From Colwellia sp. MB3u-41 (GTDB lineage Bacteria; Pseudomonadota; Gammaproteobacteria; Enterobacterales; Alteromonadaceae), in the NCBI RefSeq assembly GCF_014076845.1, contig NZ_JACGUT010000047.1:186001-250000 (forward strand): a stretch of 64,000 nucleotides of DNA. The letters run 5' to 3'. The position numbers and the translations under genes were made by a program. Below are positions 47,907-59,049 of this stretch, in pieces. How positions within the stretch are numbered: the stretch's first letter is position 1; every line of letters starts with the position of its first letter. The notes beneath the pieces are model-generated. The model was not told the origin of the DNA. It worked only from the letters and a program-made list of their open reading frames with translations, and did no database searches.

Positions 47907-48076
47907 AAATATTCCCACCAATAACTGATATTTATAACTTGTCACGACAAGTTATTACGTCTTGAAATTAAAAAAGTGCCAATGTGGCAGCGAATATTCT
48001 TAACCTCATACTTCACATAGTAAACTTTACCAAAAAAAAAGGTTGGGCTTTTGTTAAAATAATTTATTAATCAAAC

Positions 48077-48676
48077 TTAATAATCTAAGCCACGACCAAA
48101 ACGATAACTCACCCCTATATAACCCGAGGTTACAGCACCGAATTCAGAAAAACTAGGTTGATATTTTACCCCAAAGTTTATTGATGTATTACGATCAAGT
48201 TTATAATAAGCGCCAACACCTATAATGGCATTAATATCACTTTTTTCAGAAAAGTATCGAACTTCTTCCTCTAAGCCAGGTGTTTCAGGCCAAGTAAATT
48301 TATTTTCGGTTAGGGCTGCTGATGCTCCAACTTGATATTCAATAGTGAGGTTTTTAAAAAAAGAGTTATAGCTTTGTATTTTATGACGATAACTAAGCAG
48401 CGCATCAATAGTATCTATTTTGAAAAACAACTCATCGTTATTCCATTCAACTTTTACGTCATCTAAACTACTATAAGCAACAGTCCAATATAAATTACTC
48501 CCTTTGGTAAACGTGTCTGCTAATGCAAAACTGTAACCTTTACTCGTAGACTCTTGCCCTTTGTGAAAGTTACCGGCTATTTCTAGCGCGTTTACATGGG
48601 AAGCAAGAAAACTTGTCGCCATAAAGACACCGCCAACGGCAAAAACATTCCGCAGCTTACTTAAATTTTTAGACAT
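48077..48676 (-). CDS. Outer-membrane beta-barrel protein (OMP_b-brl type)
   Basis: 199 residues from the ATG at 48676, where a signal peptide begins (NVFAVGGVFMATSFLASHVNA); the 24 residues upstream in frame are polar and unlikely to be translated. Alternating strands follow (GYSFALADTFTKGSNLYWTVAYSSL; NINAIIGVGAYYKL-like), and it ends in VSYRFGRGLDY, aromatic residues near the C-terminus as in barrel proteins. A small eight-strand barrel is likely. Ligand or role unknown. Confidence 0.78.
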   Translation of the reverse strand: MSKNLSKLRNVFAVGGVFMATSFLASHVNALEIAGNFHKGQESTSKGYSFALADTFTKGSNLYWTVAYSSLDDVKVEWNNDELFFKIDTIDALLSYRHKIQSYNSFFKNLTIEYQVGASAALTENKFTWPETPGLEEEVRYFSEKSDINAIIGVGAYYKLDRNTSINFGVKYQPSFSEFGAVTSGYIGVSYRFGRGLDY

Positions 48677-48910
48677 TATAGTTTTTGGAACATGAGTTGT
48701 TTGCAACGCTAAATTTTCTTGTTCGTTGTTACTTATATTATTTATCACTATTTATACCACCATCAAAAATTTGACTGTTTACTGCATTCACATTAAATGC
48801 GTAATCGATTTTAGAAATATGCAATTTTTAAACCATAAAATTTTAAAAAATATAAACAAAGGTATGTTACTGTTATTTTTTGCTCATCTTTATTTAATCG
48901 ATAAATTTCT

Positions 48911-49441
48911 ATGTTTAGAATTATTAATAATATTATTGATCGCTGTTTTTTTACCATAACATTTATTTTAGGTGTGCAACTACCTGGATTAATTATTCAA
49001 TATAAGCTCCGGCTTTCTGGACATTTATCTGAAGCAGAATTGCATTTAGTACAATTTCAAACCCTTGCTGATCGACATTATCAAGGTGATTTATCTGCCA
49101 TGATAATAAAATACCAAGCTAATTCAGAGCCCTCTATTGTTAACACCGCTGAAATCATTAAGCAATTAATGTTAAGAGTTGACTATTTACAATCACAACT
49201 TAGCGGTGTAACAAACAACGCTTATATCGAACAAGTTTATAACTTTATTATTTATGCTGATAGAACCATTGTTAAAGATACCTTAACTGATTTTTCAATC
49301 ACTATTCCATTGGCGCTAAATGCACTCGTTACCGGTGCTGTAATCGCTATTGTTGGTTTATTAATTAAAGAAATAGTTAGCTCTTTGATCAAAGTGATAA
49401 GTAAGAAAATGTCGTCAGAAAAGCAACTTAAAAAACGATAA
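48911..49441 (+). CDS. DUF2937-like inner-membrane protein
   Basis: 176 residues. A hydrophobic N-terminal segment (CFFTITFILGVQLPGLIIQY) and a C-terminal membrane segment (ALNALVTGAVIAIVGLLIKEIV) enclose a periplasmic helical part containing LSGHLSEAELHLVQFQTLAD. This matches what is known of the DUF2937 family, whose function is unknown. No clear ribosome site. Divergent from the barrel-protein gene. Confidence 0.68.
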   Translation: MFRIINNIIDRCFFTITFILGVQLPGLIIQYKLRLSGHLSEAELHLVQFQTLADRHYQGDLSAMIIKYQANSEPSIVNTAEIIKQLMLRVDYLQSQLSGVTNNAYIEQVYNFIIYADRTIVKDTLTDFSITIPLALNALVTGAVIAIVGLLIKEIVSSLIKVISKKMSSEKQLKKR

Positions 49442-49743
49442 CATCACCTCAATAAACGCGGTTTAATCATAGGCCTTAATTGGTGCCCTCCTAATTACGC
49501 CTACGATACCCTATTGTAATGACACAGCAAGGTTATACCTGATGAACACAAGGTATGGATTCACGACTCTGATTGTTCTTGAGCGTGTTACCTACTTAAA
49601 AGGATGGTGCACTTAAGAGAGAATTTTGCAAAAGCTTTAAAATAAAAAAGGCTGCCGAAGCAACCTTTAATAAACATATTCTCATGTATCGTAAAATACA
49701 AAAAAGAAATACGCTAACTATTATTTTTAACGTTATGGTTTAA
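49442..49743. other. Gene-free stretch downstream of ihfA
   Basis: About 300 bases between convergent genes. Apart from the ihfA terminator hairpin at 49645-49672 nothing recognisable was seen: no tRNA, no open frame of interest. Confidence 0.5.
49645..49672 (-). terminator. Terminator of the pheS-pheT-ihfA transcript
   Basis: On the minus strand GGTTGC-TTCG-GCAGCC is followed by TTTTTTATTTT: a 6-bp stem with one wobble pair and a UUCG tetraloop. Confidence 0.85.
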
Positions 49744-50034
49744 TTAGCCGTTACCGTTTTCAACGCGACTCTTTAATTTTTGTCCTGGACGGAAAGTAAC
49801 AACTTTACGAGCAGAAATTGGAATATCTTCACCCGTTTTGGGGTTACGGCCTGGGCGTTCGCTTTTTACACGAAGGTCAAAGTTACCAAAACCAGAAAGC
49901 TTTACTTGCTCGCCACTTTCTAAAGTTTCGCGTATTTCTTCAAAAAACACCTCAACCATATCCTTTGCGTCGCGTTTGCTCAGCCCAACTTTCTCAAATA
50001 AATGTTCTGCTACTTCTGCTTTCGTAAGCGCCAT
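49744..50034 (-). CDS. ihfA: Integration host factor alpha subunit
   Basis: 96 residues. With IhfB it bends DNA at specific sites in recombination, replication and transcription. Begins [28 protein letters not shown]; the arm region includes [27 protein letters not shown], with the DNA-inserting proline in the [11 protein letters not shown] turn. Its start lies three bases after the pheT stop, the conserved pheT-ihfA arrangement of enterobacteria and relatives. Confidence 0.97.
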   Translation of the reverse strand: MALTKAEVAEHLFEKVGLSKRDAKDMVEVFFEEIRETLESGEQVKLSGFGNFDLRVKSERPGRNPKTGEDIPISARKVVTFRPGQKLKSRVENGNG

Positions 50035-50037
50035 TAC

Positions 50038-52449
50038 CTAATTCCTCAGTGATGCATTTAGCTCAGTTTCTAATGTGTCTACGACACGTTCAACGACTTC
50101 ATTAATGTCTTTTTCTTCAAGGGTTTTATCACAATCCTGTAAAGTCATCGCTATCGCTAAGCTCTTAAACCCTTCATCGATACCATTTCCTCGGTATACG
50201 TCAAACAAGTTTAGATCAACTAAATAATTTCCGCCAACCTTTTCAATAAGTTGTAAGACATTTTTTGCATTAATTTTCTCTTCAACGATCACTGCAATGT
50301 CACGTCTATTCGCAGGAAAGCGAGATATATCACCAGCTTCAGGGATTTTTTGTGTTGAAATTTCAGACAATAAAAGCTCAAAAATAAATGTCCGACCATT
50401 TAAGCCTAATTTTCTTTCTAATTCAGGATGTAAGGTACCAACATGGCCTACTAACACGCCATTCTTATGAATAGCGGCTGTTTGACCCGGATGAAGTGCG
50501 GCTATTTCATCTTGTGAAAACTCATATGACGAAGCGTCTGCCGTTAATGCAAGGAGTGCTTCAACGTCTGATTTCACATCAAAAAAATCAATGGCTGACT
50601 TTTCCATATCCCAATGTTCTTCATTACGCTGTCCGGTGACTACCCCTGCAAACATTTGTTCTTGGCGAACACCATTTTCTGCAGTGTCGTCCGGCACAAA
50701 ACGTAAACCTGTTTCAAATAAACGTAGTCGTGATTGCTGACGGTTTTGATTATAAATAACTGATTGCAATAATCCGGTCCACATACTTAAACGCATAACT
50801 GACATTTCAGAAGAAATAGGATGCGGTAAAGTCATTACTTCTTGTTCAGGATGAATTAACGATTGAACTTTTGGATCGACAAAACTATAGGTTATCGCTT
50901 CTTGGTAACCACGATTAACCATTACGTTGCGTAGGCGTTTTAATGGCAGAGACTTTTCTTTTTGTTCTCGCATCGCCAACGTTGCTTTTGGCGAAACATT
51001 TGGAATATTGTTATAACCAAAAATACGCGCAACTTCTTCGATTAAATCAACTTCTACTTTAATATCAAAGCGGTATGCCGGAACAACAACTGTCCAAATA
51101 TTGCTTTCAAAAGTAACATTAAAGCCTAAACGTGTTAGGATTTCAGTGACTTTAGTATCATCAATATGATGACCAATACGGCCATCAAGTTTTTCTCTAC
51201 GCAAAGTAACTATTTTTTCTTTAGGTAAATGTTCATCACTGAGTGCTTCAACGATAGGACCCGCTTTACCACCAACGATTTCCAATAATAAGGTCGTTGC
51301 ACGTTCCATAGCATTTCGTTGTAATTCAGGGTCGATACCACGTTCATAACGATGCGATGAATCAGTATGTAATCCGTATTGACGTGCTTTACCCAAAATA
51401 GCTAACGGAGCAAAAAAAGCACTCTCTAAGAAGATGTCAGTTGACTTGTTTTCTTCATCCGATTTAACACCCGATTCTTTTCCGCCAAAAATACCCGCCA
51501 TGGCTAATGCTTTATTGTCATCAGCGATCACTAAAGTTTCAGTTGAAAGTGTGACTTCATTACCGTCAAGTAAAACCAGTTTTTCACCTGGTGTTGCATA
51601 ACGAACGTTAATTCCACCGTCGAGTGCAGACAAATCAAAAGCATGCATTGGATGCCCTTGTTCAAGCAACACATAGTTCGTTACATCGACAACAGGGTCG
51701 ATTGAGCGTGTACCGCAACGACGTAATTTTTCCACCATCCATAACGGTGTTTTCGCCGTTACATCAATATCTTTAATGACTCGGCCTAAATAGCGTGGAC
51801 AAGCTTTAGCTGCTGATAACGTAATTTCTCGAACATCATCTATTGTAGAAGCTACAGCAACAATTTCTGGTTCAGTAATGTTTAAACTATTTAATACCCC
51901 TACTTCGCGTGCTAAGCCTTTAAGGCCAAGACAGTCACCACGGTTAGCGGTTAAATCAACGTCGATAGTAACATCGTTCAAATCTAAGTATTCACGAACA
52001 CACCTGCCTATAGGAGCATCTTGTGCTAGTTCCATAATACCATCTGAACTGTCAGACAAACCAATCTCTGATTCACTACACAACATGCCGTGAGAAGGTA
52101 CGCCACGTAATTTTGCTTTTTTAATTTTAAAGTCGCCAGGTAAAACTGCGCCAACAGTAGCAACCGCTACTTTGAGACCTAAACGACAATTTTTAGCGCC
52201 ACAAACAATATCGACTAATTCGCCATCATTAAATTCGCTACCTAGATTTATTTTTGTCACTTGCAATTTATCAGCATCAGGATGTGGCCCACATTCAACC
52301 ACTTCACCAATTAATACACCCGTAAATTGACCGGCAACAGCTTCTACAGCATCAACTTCTAAGCCAGCCATAGTAATTTGATGAGCTAATTCACTCGATG
52401 AAATAGCAGGATTAACCCACTCACGTAACCACGATTCACTAAATTTCAT
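50038..52449 (-). CDS. pheT: Phenylalanyl-tRNA synthetase beta subunit
   Basis: 803 residues (E. coli 795). The N-terminal tRNA-binding domain ([25 protein letters not shown]), B3/B4 editing domain, B5 domain and C-terminal anticodon-binding domain ([18 protein letters not shown]) are all recognisable. Forms the alpha2-beta2 enzyme with PheS, 11 bases upstream. Followed closely by ihfA. Confidence 0.97.
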   Translation of the reverse strand: MKFSESWLREWVNPAISSSELAHQITMAGLEVDAVEAVAGQFTGVLIGEVVECGPHPDADKLQVTKINLGSEFNDGELVDIVCGAKNCRLGLKVAVATVGAVLPGDFKIKKAKLRGVPSHGMLCSESEIGLSDSSDGIMELAQDAPIGRCVREYLDLNDVTIDVDLTANRGDCLGLKGLAREVGVLNSLNITEPEIVAVASTIDDVREITLSAAKACPRYLGRVIKDIDVTAKTPLWMVEKLRRCGTRSIDPVVDVTNYVLLEQGHPMHAFDLSALDGGINVRYATPGEKLVLLDGNEVTLSTETLVIADDNKALAMAGIFGGKESGVKSDEENKSTDIFLESAFFAPLAILGKARQYGLHTDSSHRYERGIDPELQRNAMERATTLLLEIVGGKAGPIVEALSDEHLPKEKIVTLRREKLDGRIGHHIDDTKVTEILTRLGFNVTFESNIWTVVVPAYRFDIKVEVDLIEEVARIFGYNNIPNVSPKATLAMREQKEKSLPLKRLRNVMVNRGYQEAITYSFVDPKVQSLIHPEQEVMTLPHPISSEMSVMRLSMWTGLLQSVIYNQNRQQSRLRLFETGLRFVPDDTAENGVRQEQMFAGVVTGQRNEEHWDMEKSAIDFFDVKSDVEALLALTADASSYEFSQDEIAALHPGQTAAIHKNGVLVGHVGTLHPELERKLGLNGRTFIFELLLSEISTQKIPEAGDISRFPANRRDIAVIVEEKINAKNVLQLIEKVGGNYLVDLNLFDVYRGNGIDEGFKSLAIAMTLQDCDKTLEEKDINEVVERVVDTLETELNASLRN

Positions 52450-52460
52450 TATTGGCTTTC

Positions 52461-53459
<999 letters not shown>

Positions 53460-53739
53460 CTAAAACCTTGCTGTAAATTTCAAAGTTTTGGCTAGACTGA
53501 TTGTATTAATAAAAATTATTGCTAATACTACACAATATCTAAGCATAAATGTAGCGGAATAACGTGATTTAAAAGGGTTTTTAAAACTTTATGACCTTCT
53601 ATTACTTTTAAGTAGATAAAAGCCTTAAGCGGCTCATTAATTTAAGCCTTTTATCGATATTAACTCGACAGAAATATTTTCAGCGATAACAAAAATTGAC
53701 TTGTGCTTTGAACACTTCTTTTTTAATGGAAGCGATGAG

Positions 53740-54109
53740 CCTTTTGTATCAAAACGCCAAAGCATATTATCGTTGCATTTAAAAAATTAGGCTATCGTTT
53801 AGAGATCAAGGCATTGCCTAACAAAAAAAGTTTATCATGGGCAAGTCATGGAGTAATTAATAGCAAATTATTTAGAACCAAAGCATTTAACTTAGACAAC
53901 GCCCCGAGTTTACAACAAGTTAAAGAGCCACTTTTTACTATTGCTTAGCGGGTATTAAGTAAACAAAAAACAAACATAAACGGTTGGAGAAACTCGCCAA
54001 TAAATTGTCATTGGTGTTAAAAGAAATGAAAGCGTCAGGACAGTTTCAAGATTTACTTAAACCTATTATTAATAAAGCGGCTAAAACAATAAACCCCACT
54101 CAAGAGTAG
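53740..54109 (+). pseudogene. Remnant of a periplasmic amino-acid/solute-binding protein gene
   Basis: Two open pieces with no start codon. From about 53740 a frame reads FKKLGYRLEIKALPNKKSL then SWASHGVINSKLFRTKAFN, and ends at a stop at 53946-53948. From about 53985 another frame reads EKLANKLSLVLKEMKASG then QFQDLLKP, and ends TINPTQE at 54109. These match the middle and C-terminal end of SBP_bac_3-type binding proteins common in Alteromonadales. The signal peptide, the N-terminus and about 100 residues between the pieces are missing. On the opposite strand to its neighbours. Confidence 0.65.
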
Positions 54110-54114
54110 GGTTT
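54091..54114. terminator. Terminator between the pseudogene and purC
   Basis: AAACCC-x-ACTC / GAGT-x-GGGTTT hairpin. On the minus strand it is followed by ATTGTTTT, serving purC. Confidence 0.7.
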
Positions 54115-54151
54115 ATAAAAATCATCAACGATTTACACTCAACTAAAAGTT

Positions 54152-55255
54152 TTAGTCAATTAACTGGTACTGCTCACGTAAAATATCGATAATTTCAGCT
54201 TTAGGATTAGCAGACAAGACAATTTTTTGCCCGGTAATTTTTTCTGCAATTGCTGTATATGTGTTTGACACATCCATTAATACTGATATCGGTAATTCAT
54301 TGTCGCGAGCTAAGGCTTCACGTTCAGGCATACGGGCTTTATTTAATAAAATGTCTGCATCAGGAAAGTGTGCTAATAATAATTGGCGGAAACCTTCTTT
54401 TGAGTTTTCAACGACTTTGCCACCACGGTATTGCTCGCCATCCCAAATACGTGAAGAGTCAGGAGTGCCCACTTCATCCATATAAATTAACTTGTCGTTA
54501 CCAGCCCTGTCTTTTACATAGCCAAACTCAAACTTAGTATCAACAAAAATTTGGTCAAGCTTTGCGAGCGAATCAGAAATAACGTCAAAACCTTCCGTTA
54601 ACAACTTTTCGTATAACGTTATATCGTCAAGTGATTTGAAATTGAATGCTTCAAAATTATCTTCAATGTTCTTGCGCGTAATATTTACATCGTCAACAGC
54701 GGGTACGCCAGGGATCCCTTCTAAAATACCTTTCGTTGATGGTGTTTGTAATAACTCAGGTAACTTTGAATCTTTAGTTAACCCTTCAGCTAATTCAATA
54801 CCACAAAATTCACGCTCGCCTTTTACATATGAACGCCACATTGACCCCGTTATATACTGACGACAAATAGCTTCAATCATGACCGGTTTTGCTTTTTGAA
54901 CGATCCACACAAACGGATGTGGAATATCAAGAATGTGACTGTCGGCTAAGCCTTGATCTTTAAAAAGCTTAAACCAATGATTTGAAATAGCATTAAGTGA
55001 TGCGCCTTTGCCTGGTACACCTTTCATGCCGCCTTCGCCTTGCCAAATGCAATCAAAGGCAGAGATACGGTCGCTGATCACCATAATAGCTAATGGCGTA
55101 TCATCGGCAACATCATAACCTTTTTCTTGAATTAACCGTTTACTATCTGCATCAGTTAACCAGTAGACACTACGAACTTTGCCGCTGTGAACAGGTGCAT
55201 CGGTGCGAATAGGTAAATCATTGTTTACCGCTAAAATTTGATCTGCAAGACTCAT
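54152..55255 (-). CDS. purC: SAICAR synthetase, long form
   Basis: 367 residues, the long type of phosphoribosylaminoimidazole-succinocarboxamide synthase found in Vibrio and Alteromonadales, against about 237 in E. coli. [11 protein letters not shown] is the nucleotide-binding start; [17 protein letters not shown] and [14 protein letters not shown]-like ([15 protein letters not shown]) are the family signatures. It sits between rplT and pheS, an unusual place for a purine gene. It has its own 290-base upstream region and terminator, so it is transcribed separately. No clear PurR box was found. Confidence 0.95.
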   Translation of the reverse strand: MSLADQILAVNNDLPIRTDAPVHSGKVRSVYWLTDADSKRLIQEKGYDVADDTPLAIMVISDRISAFDCIWQGEGGMKGVPGKGASLNAISNHWFKLFKDQGLADSHILDIPHPFVWIVQKAKPVMIEAICRQYITGSMWRSYVKGEREFCGIELAEGLTKDSKLPELLQTPSTKGILEGIPGVPAVDDVNITRKNIEDNFEAFNFKSLDDITLYEKLLTEGFDVISDSLAKLDQIFVDTKFEFGYVKDRAGNDKLIYMDEVGTPDSSRIWDGEQYRGGKVVENSKEGFRQLLLAHFPDADILLNKARMPEREALARDNELPISVLMDVSNTYTAIAEKITGQKIVLSANPKAEIIDILREQYQLID

Positions 55256-55501
55256 CGGATTAAACCTTAATTATCAAGTTAAAATTAATTGTAGCGAATA
55301 GTATTTTTAGATATTAACGTCACTCATTGACATCCTGTACATAAAATAATATTCGGTATAATTAATAAAACAATTTTAATACATTTTAACGAAGATATTT
55401 AGTTTATTTTCAAGGTTAAAGCACGGAGCTAATGACTATTAGTAAGTACTTTAAAACGCAGAAAGTGAGCTAAAGAACAAGTTAGAATGATTAAAAAAGA
55501 A

Positions 55502-55523
55502 AAGGACGCCTACTGGCGTCCTT
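55502..55523 (-). terminator. Terminator after rplT
   Basis: AAGGACGCC-agta-GGCGTCCTT on the minus strand, a 9-bp perfect stem followed by TTCTTTTTT. It closes the thrS-infC-rpmI-rplT transcript and separates it from purC. Confidence 0.93.
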
Positions 55524-55544
55524 GTCTCAAAGATTTTTCAAATT

Positions 55545-55904
55545 CTATGCAGCTAAAGCAGCTTTCGCTTTTTCAACTAAGAATGTGAATGTCACTTTGT
55601 CGTATACTGCAATATCAGCTAGGATCTTACGATCGATCTCAATAGCAGCCTTTTTAAGACCATTAATGAAAACACTGTAAGATAAACCATTTATGCGAGC
55701 TGCTGCATTTATACGAGTTATCCAAAGCTGACGGAATTGACGTTTACGTTGACGACGATCGCGGTAAGCGTATTGACCTGCTTTAGTTACTGCTTGATAA
55801 GCAACACGGTAAACACGGCTACGTGCTCCGTAATAACCTTTAGCTTGCTTTAGAACCTTCTTGTGACGTGCACGAGCTTGTACACCACGTTTTACTCTAG
55901 CCAT
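55545..55904 (-). CDS. rplT: Ribosomal protein bL20
   Basis: 119 residues. Begins [22 protein letters not shown], with the long basic N-terminal helix that threads into 23S r[23 protein letters not shown] is the conserved core. In E. coli L20 represses rpmI-rplT by binding their mRNA; the 215-base infC-rpmI spacer could hold such a site, but it was not resolved here. Confidence 0.98.
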   Translation of the reverse strand: MARVKRGVQARARHKKVLKQAKGYYGARSRVYRVAYQAVTKAGQYAYRDRRQRKRQFRQLWITRINAAARINGLSYSVFINGLKKAAIEIDRKILADIAVYDKVTFTFLVEKAKAALAA

Positions 55905-55919
55905 TCTATATCTCTCCTA

Positions 55920-56114
55920 TTAACCGTGACGTAAAAGTTTTTTAACTGACTTAATGTCAGCTGCCGAAATCATGCACTTAGCACGAAGATGACGTTTAAC
56001 TTTAGTACGACGCTTAGTCAAGATATGACGAAGGCCAGCTTGTTTGAACTTGTAGCCAGAGGCTGTTTTTTTAAAGCGCTTCGCAGCACCTTTGTTAGTT
56101 TTCATTTTAGGCAT
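55920..56114 (-). CDS. rpmI: Ribosomal protein bL35
   Basis: 64 residues, [19 protein letters not shown] then [16 protein letters not shown], as expected for L35. GGAGT lies 8 bases before the ATG. 15 bases before rplT. Confidence 0.98.
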   Translation of the reverse strand: MPKMKTNKGAAKRFKKTASGYKFKQAGLRHILTKRRTKVKRHLRAKCMISAADIKSVKKLLRHG

Positions 56115-56329
56115 GAATATTACTCCGCATTCATGTTTGTGTTATTACACAGAAACATTGCCATTGAAATTTAGCAACTTAGGCGAAAAACTTAACTTGC
56201 TTATTTAAGGTTAAACAAAAATAAACGTTAGTTTCTACTTTCAGGCCTAAAATTACCCGTTAAAAACAATAAGGGTGAACTTAATTTTAATTTTCATAAA
56301 AATAAGTTACTTGAAATACCGGTTATTGA

Positions 56330-56884
56330 TTATTTTTTTGGTGCTAGTACCATCACCATTTGTCTTCCTTCCGCACGACGCGGGAAGAATTCAACTACAG
56401 TTAACTCTTCTAAATCTTGCTTAACGCGAGTTAGAAGTTGTAAACCAAGTTCTTGGTGAGCCATTTCACGACCACGGAAACGTAAAGTTACTTTAACTTT
56501 ATCGCCCCCTTCTAAAAAGCGCTTCAGGTTGCGTAGTTTTACCTGATAGTCGCCTTCATCTGTTCCAGGACGGAATTTAATTTCCTTAACCTGTATCTGT
56601 TTCTGGTTTTTGCGCTGTTCTTTTTGTTCTTTAGCTTTTTCATAGATAAACTTACCGTAATCCATAACGCGGAGTACAGGAGGTTTAGCCGTAGGGCTTA
56701 TTTCAACAAGATCAACACCAGCTTCATCAGCTTGATCCATTGCTTCATCTAATGTGACGATGCCACCAGGCTCTCCGTCAAATCTAATCAAACGAACTTC
56801 ATTATCAGCAATACCTGTAATTAACTCATTTAAACGATGTGCTGGCTCTTTTTGCCCGCCTCGTTGTCCACCTTTAATAGCCAT
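56330..56884 (-). CDS. infC: Translation initiation factor IF-3
   Basis: 184 residues if the ATG at 56884 is used. Binds the 30S subunit and proofreads start codons. Both domains are clear: the N-domain ([23 protein letters not shown]) and C-domain ([29 protein letters not shown]). The ATG is followed two codons later by ATT-AAA-GGT-GGA, which corresponds to the ATT start of E. coli infC. The GGAGG site is 3 bases from the ATG but 9 from the ATT (56878), so the ATT is probably the real start (182 residues), with the usual IF-3 autoregulation. Downstream of thrS. Confidence 0.96.
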   Translation of the reverse strand: MAIKGGQRGGQKEPAHRLNELITGIADNEVRLIRFDGEPGGIVTLDEAMDQADEAGVDLVEISPTAKPPVLRVMDYGKFIYEKAKEQKEQRKNQKQIQVKEIKFRPGTDEGDYQVKLRNLKRFLEGGDKVKVTLRFRGREMAHQELGLQLLTRVKQDLEELTVVEFFPRRAEGRQMVMVLAPKK

Positions 56885-56892
56885 GTTCCTCC
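56876..56892 (-). promoter_or_regulatory. infC start region with conserved ATT initiator
   Basis: On the minus strand GGAGG (56892-56888), AAC, ATG (56884-56882), GCT, ATT (56878-56876). The spacing from the ribosome site favours the ATT. IF-3 discriminates against ATT starts, which is the basis of infC autoregulation in E. coli. Confidence 0.65.
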
Positions 56893-56998
56893 AAAGAACT
56901 TTGTTCCAAGTCGCTGGTGTTATTTTTAACTTAACAACTACTCAGATTAATAAAATATTTTTATGCTTGTTTAAACGTTATTATAAGTAATTTATTCG

Positions 56999-58909
56999 TT
57001 AACTACGAGCGTTAACTTCTTCACTTAATTTTGAAATAAAGTCATCAACAGACATTTTTCCTAAATCTTCACCACTTCGCGTTCTAATGGCAATTTCGCC
57101 AGCTTCCATTTCTTTGTCACCAACAACTAACAAATAGGGAACACGCTTCAAAGTGTGCTCGCGGATTTTAAAGCCTATCTTCTCATTTCTCAAGTCTAGT
57201 TTTACTCTAAATCCACTTTCTTTTAGTTTTTTTACAACTTTTTCACAATATTCGTCTTGTTTGCCCGTAATATTCATCACAGTTGCATGAATTGGCGATA
57301 ACCACGTTGGAAATTTCCCCGTGAACTCTTCAATTAAAATTCCGATAAAACGTTCAAGTGAACCTAAAATAGCGCGATGAATCATGACAGGAATATATCT
57401 TTCGTTGTCTTCACCCACATAAGTTGCGCCTAAACGCTCTGGTAAAGCAAAATCGAGCTGCACTGTACCACATTGCCAAGCACGACCTAAACAGTCCATT
57501 AAAGTAAATTCAATCTTAGGACCGTAAAATGCTCCTTCACCCGGTAAATACTCAAATTTGATGTTGCTGTCGGTTAATGCTTGTGCAAGACCCGCTTCAG
57601 CTTTATCCCAAATCTCATCACTACCGATACGATTCACAGGGCGAGTAGACAATTTAACAACGACATCTTCAAAACCAAATGAACCGTATACGTCGTATAC
57701 CATTTCGATACACTTTTTAACTTCTGCTTGAACTTGCGATTCCATACAGAAAATATGGGCGTCATCTTGCGTAAAGCCACGTACACGCATCAAACCATGT
57801 AAAGAGCCTGAAGGTTCGTTACGGTGACAACAGCCAAATTCAGCAATACGTAAAGGTAAATCGCGGTATGACTTTAAACCCTGGTTAAATATTTGTACAT
57901 GACCAGGGCAATTCATTGGTTTTATTGCGTATTCACGCTTTTCAGATTCAGTGGTAAACATGCCATCGGCATATTTTTCCCAGTGACCTGACTTTTCCCA
58001 AAGACTTCTGTCCATCATCATTGGCGCTTTAACTTCGTCGTAATCATATTCGTGTAGTTTTTCACGAATAAATTTTTCTAACTCCGTGTAAATCGTCCAA
58101 CCATCGTTATGCCAGAATACCATTCCTGGTGCTTCTTCTTGCCAATGAAATAAATCTAATGTTTTACCAATTTTACGGTGATCGCGTTTTTCAGCTTCAG
58201 CTAAACGAACGATATATGCTTTTAATTGCTTTTTGTCAGCCCATGCTGTGCCGTAAATACGTTGCAACATTTTGTTGTCTGAATTACCGCGCCAGTATGC
58301 ACCAGCTACTTTCATTAATTTGAACTGATGACAATGACGCATGCTAGGTACGTGTGGACCACGACACATATCAATGTATTCTTGATGATGATATAAAGCC
58401 GGTGTATCAGTTTTCTCGATGTTTTCATCAAGAATTTGTAATTTGTAAGTTTCACCACGTTCAGTAAACGCATCGTAAGCGTCTTGCCACGTACCTGTTT
58501 TCTTAACAACTTCATATCCCGTACGAGCAAGTTCTGTCATACGCTTTTCAATTTTTGTTAAATCATCTTCTGTAATTGATTCTTCAAGGTCAATATCGTA
58601 ATAAAAGCCATTCTCAATCGTAGGGCCAATTGCCATTTTCACATCTGGGTATAACTGCTTAATAGCATGCCCTAATAAATGTGCACAAGAATGACGAATT
58701 ATTTCAAGACCTTCGCTATCTTTATTGGTGATAAGTTGCAAAGCAGCATCTTGGGTAATTAATTCACAAGCATCAACAAGGTTTCCGTCGATACGACCAG
58801 CGATGGTTGCTTTAGCAAGACCAGGACCAATATCTAAGGCAACATCCATTACAGATACGGCATTGTCGAATGAGCGTTCTGAACCGTCAGGGAGAGTAAT
58901 TACAGGCAT
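56999..58909 (-). CDS. thrS: Threonyl-tRNA synthetase
   Basis: 636 residues (E. coli 642). TGS domain (1-60), editing domain with [10 protein letters not shown] and the [14 protein letters not shown] zinc-like cluster, class II core ([59 protein letters not shown]) and C-terminal anticodon-binding domain. First gene of the thrS-infC-rpmI-rplT unit. Confidence 0.98.
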   Translation of the reverse strand: MPVITLPDGSERSFDNAVSVMDVALDIGPGLAKATIAGRIDGNLVDACELITQDAALQLITNKDSEGLEIIRHSCAHLLGHAIKQLYPDVKMAIGPTIENGFYYDIDLEESITEDDLTKIEKRMTELARTGYEVVKKTGTWQDAYDAFTERGETYKLQILDENIEKTDTPALYHHQEYIDMCRGPHVPSMRHCHQFKLMKVAGAYWRGNSDNKMLQRIYGTAWADKKQLKAYIVRLAEAEKRDHRKIGKTLDLFHWQEEAPGMVFWHNDGWTIYTELEKFIREKLHEYDYDEVKAPMMMDRSLWEKSGHWEKYADGMFTTESEKREYAIKPMNCPGHVQIFNQGLKSYRDLPLRIAEFGCCHRNEPSGSLHGLMRVRGFTQDDAHIFCMESQVQAEVKKCIEMVYDVYGSFGFEDVVVKLSTRPVNRIGSDEIWDKAEAGLAQALTDSNIKFEYLPGEGAFYGPKIEFTLMDCLGRAWQCGTVQLDFALPERLGATYVGEDNERYIPVMIHRAILGSLERFIGILIEEFTGKFPTWLSPIHATVMNITGKQDEYCEKVVKKLKESGFRVKLDLRNEKIGFKIREHTLKRVPYLLVVGDKEMEAGEIAIRTRSGEDLGKMSVDDFISKLSEEVNARS

Positions 58910-59049
58910 TAATTTTCCTTTATTTCAGTGGCGGCGCATACGAAGCGTCGCTTGAATTTATTTTTAATGTTTAAAGCTATTTCTTTTGAGAAATATTTGA
59001 GGTCGCAAATATAGGGGAAATATCCTTTATTTGCAATATAAAGGCAGAC

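Noticed and set aside
49442-49640. Possible small RNA or tRNA remnant downstream of ihfA
   Set aside because: No cloverleaf, promoter or conserved hairpin beyond the ihfA terminator could be made out.
55256-55500. PurR operator before purC
   Set aside because: No sequence close to ACGCAAACGTTTGCGT was seen.
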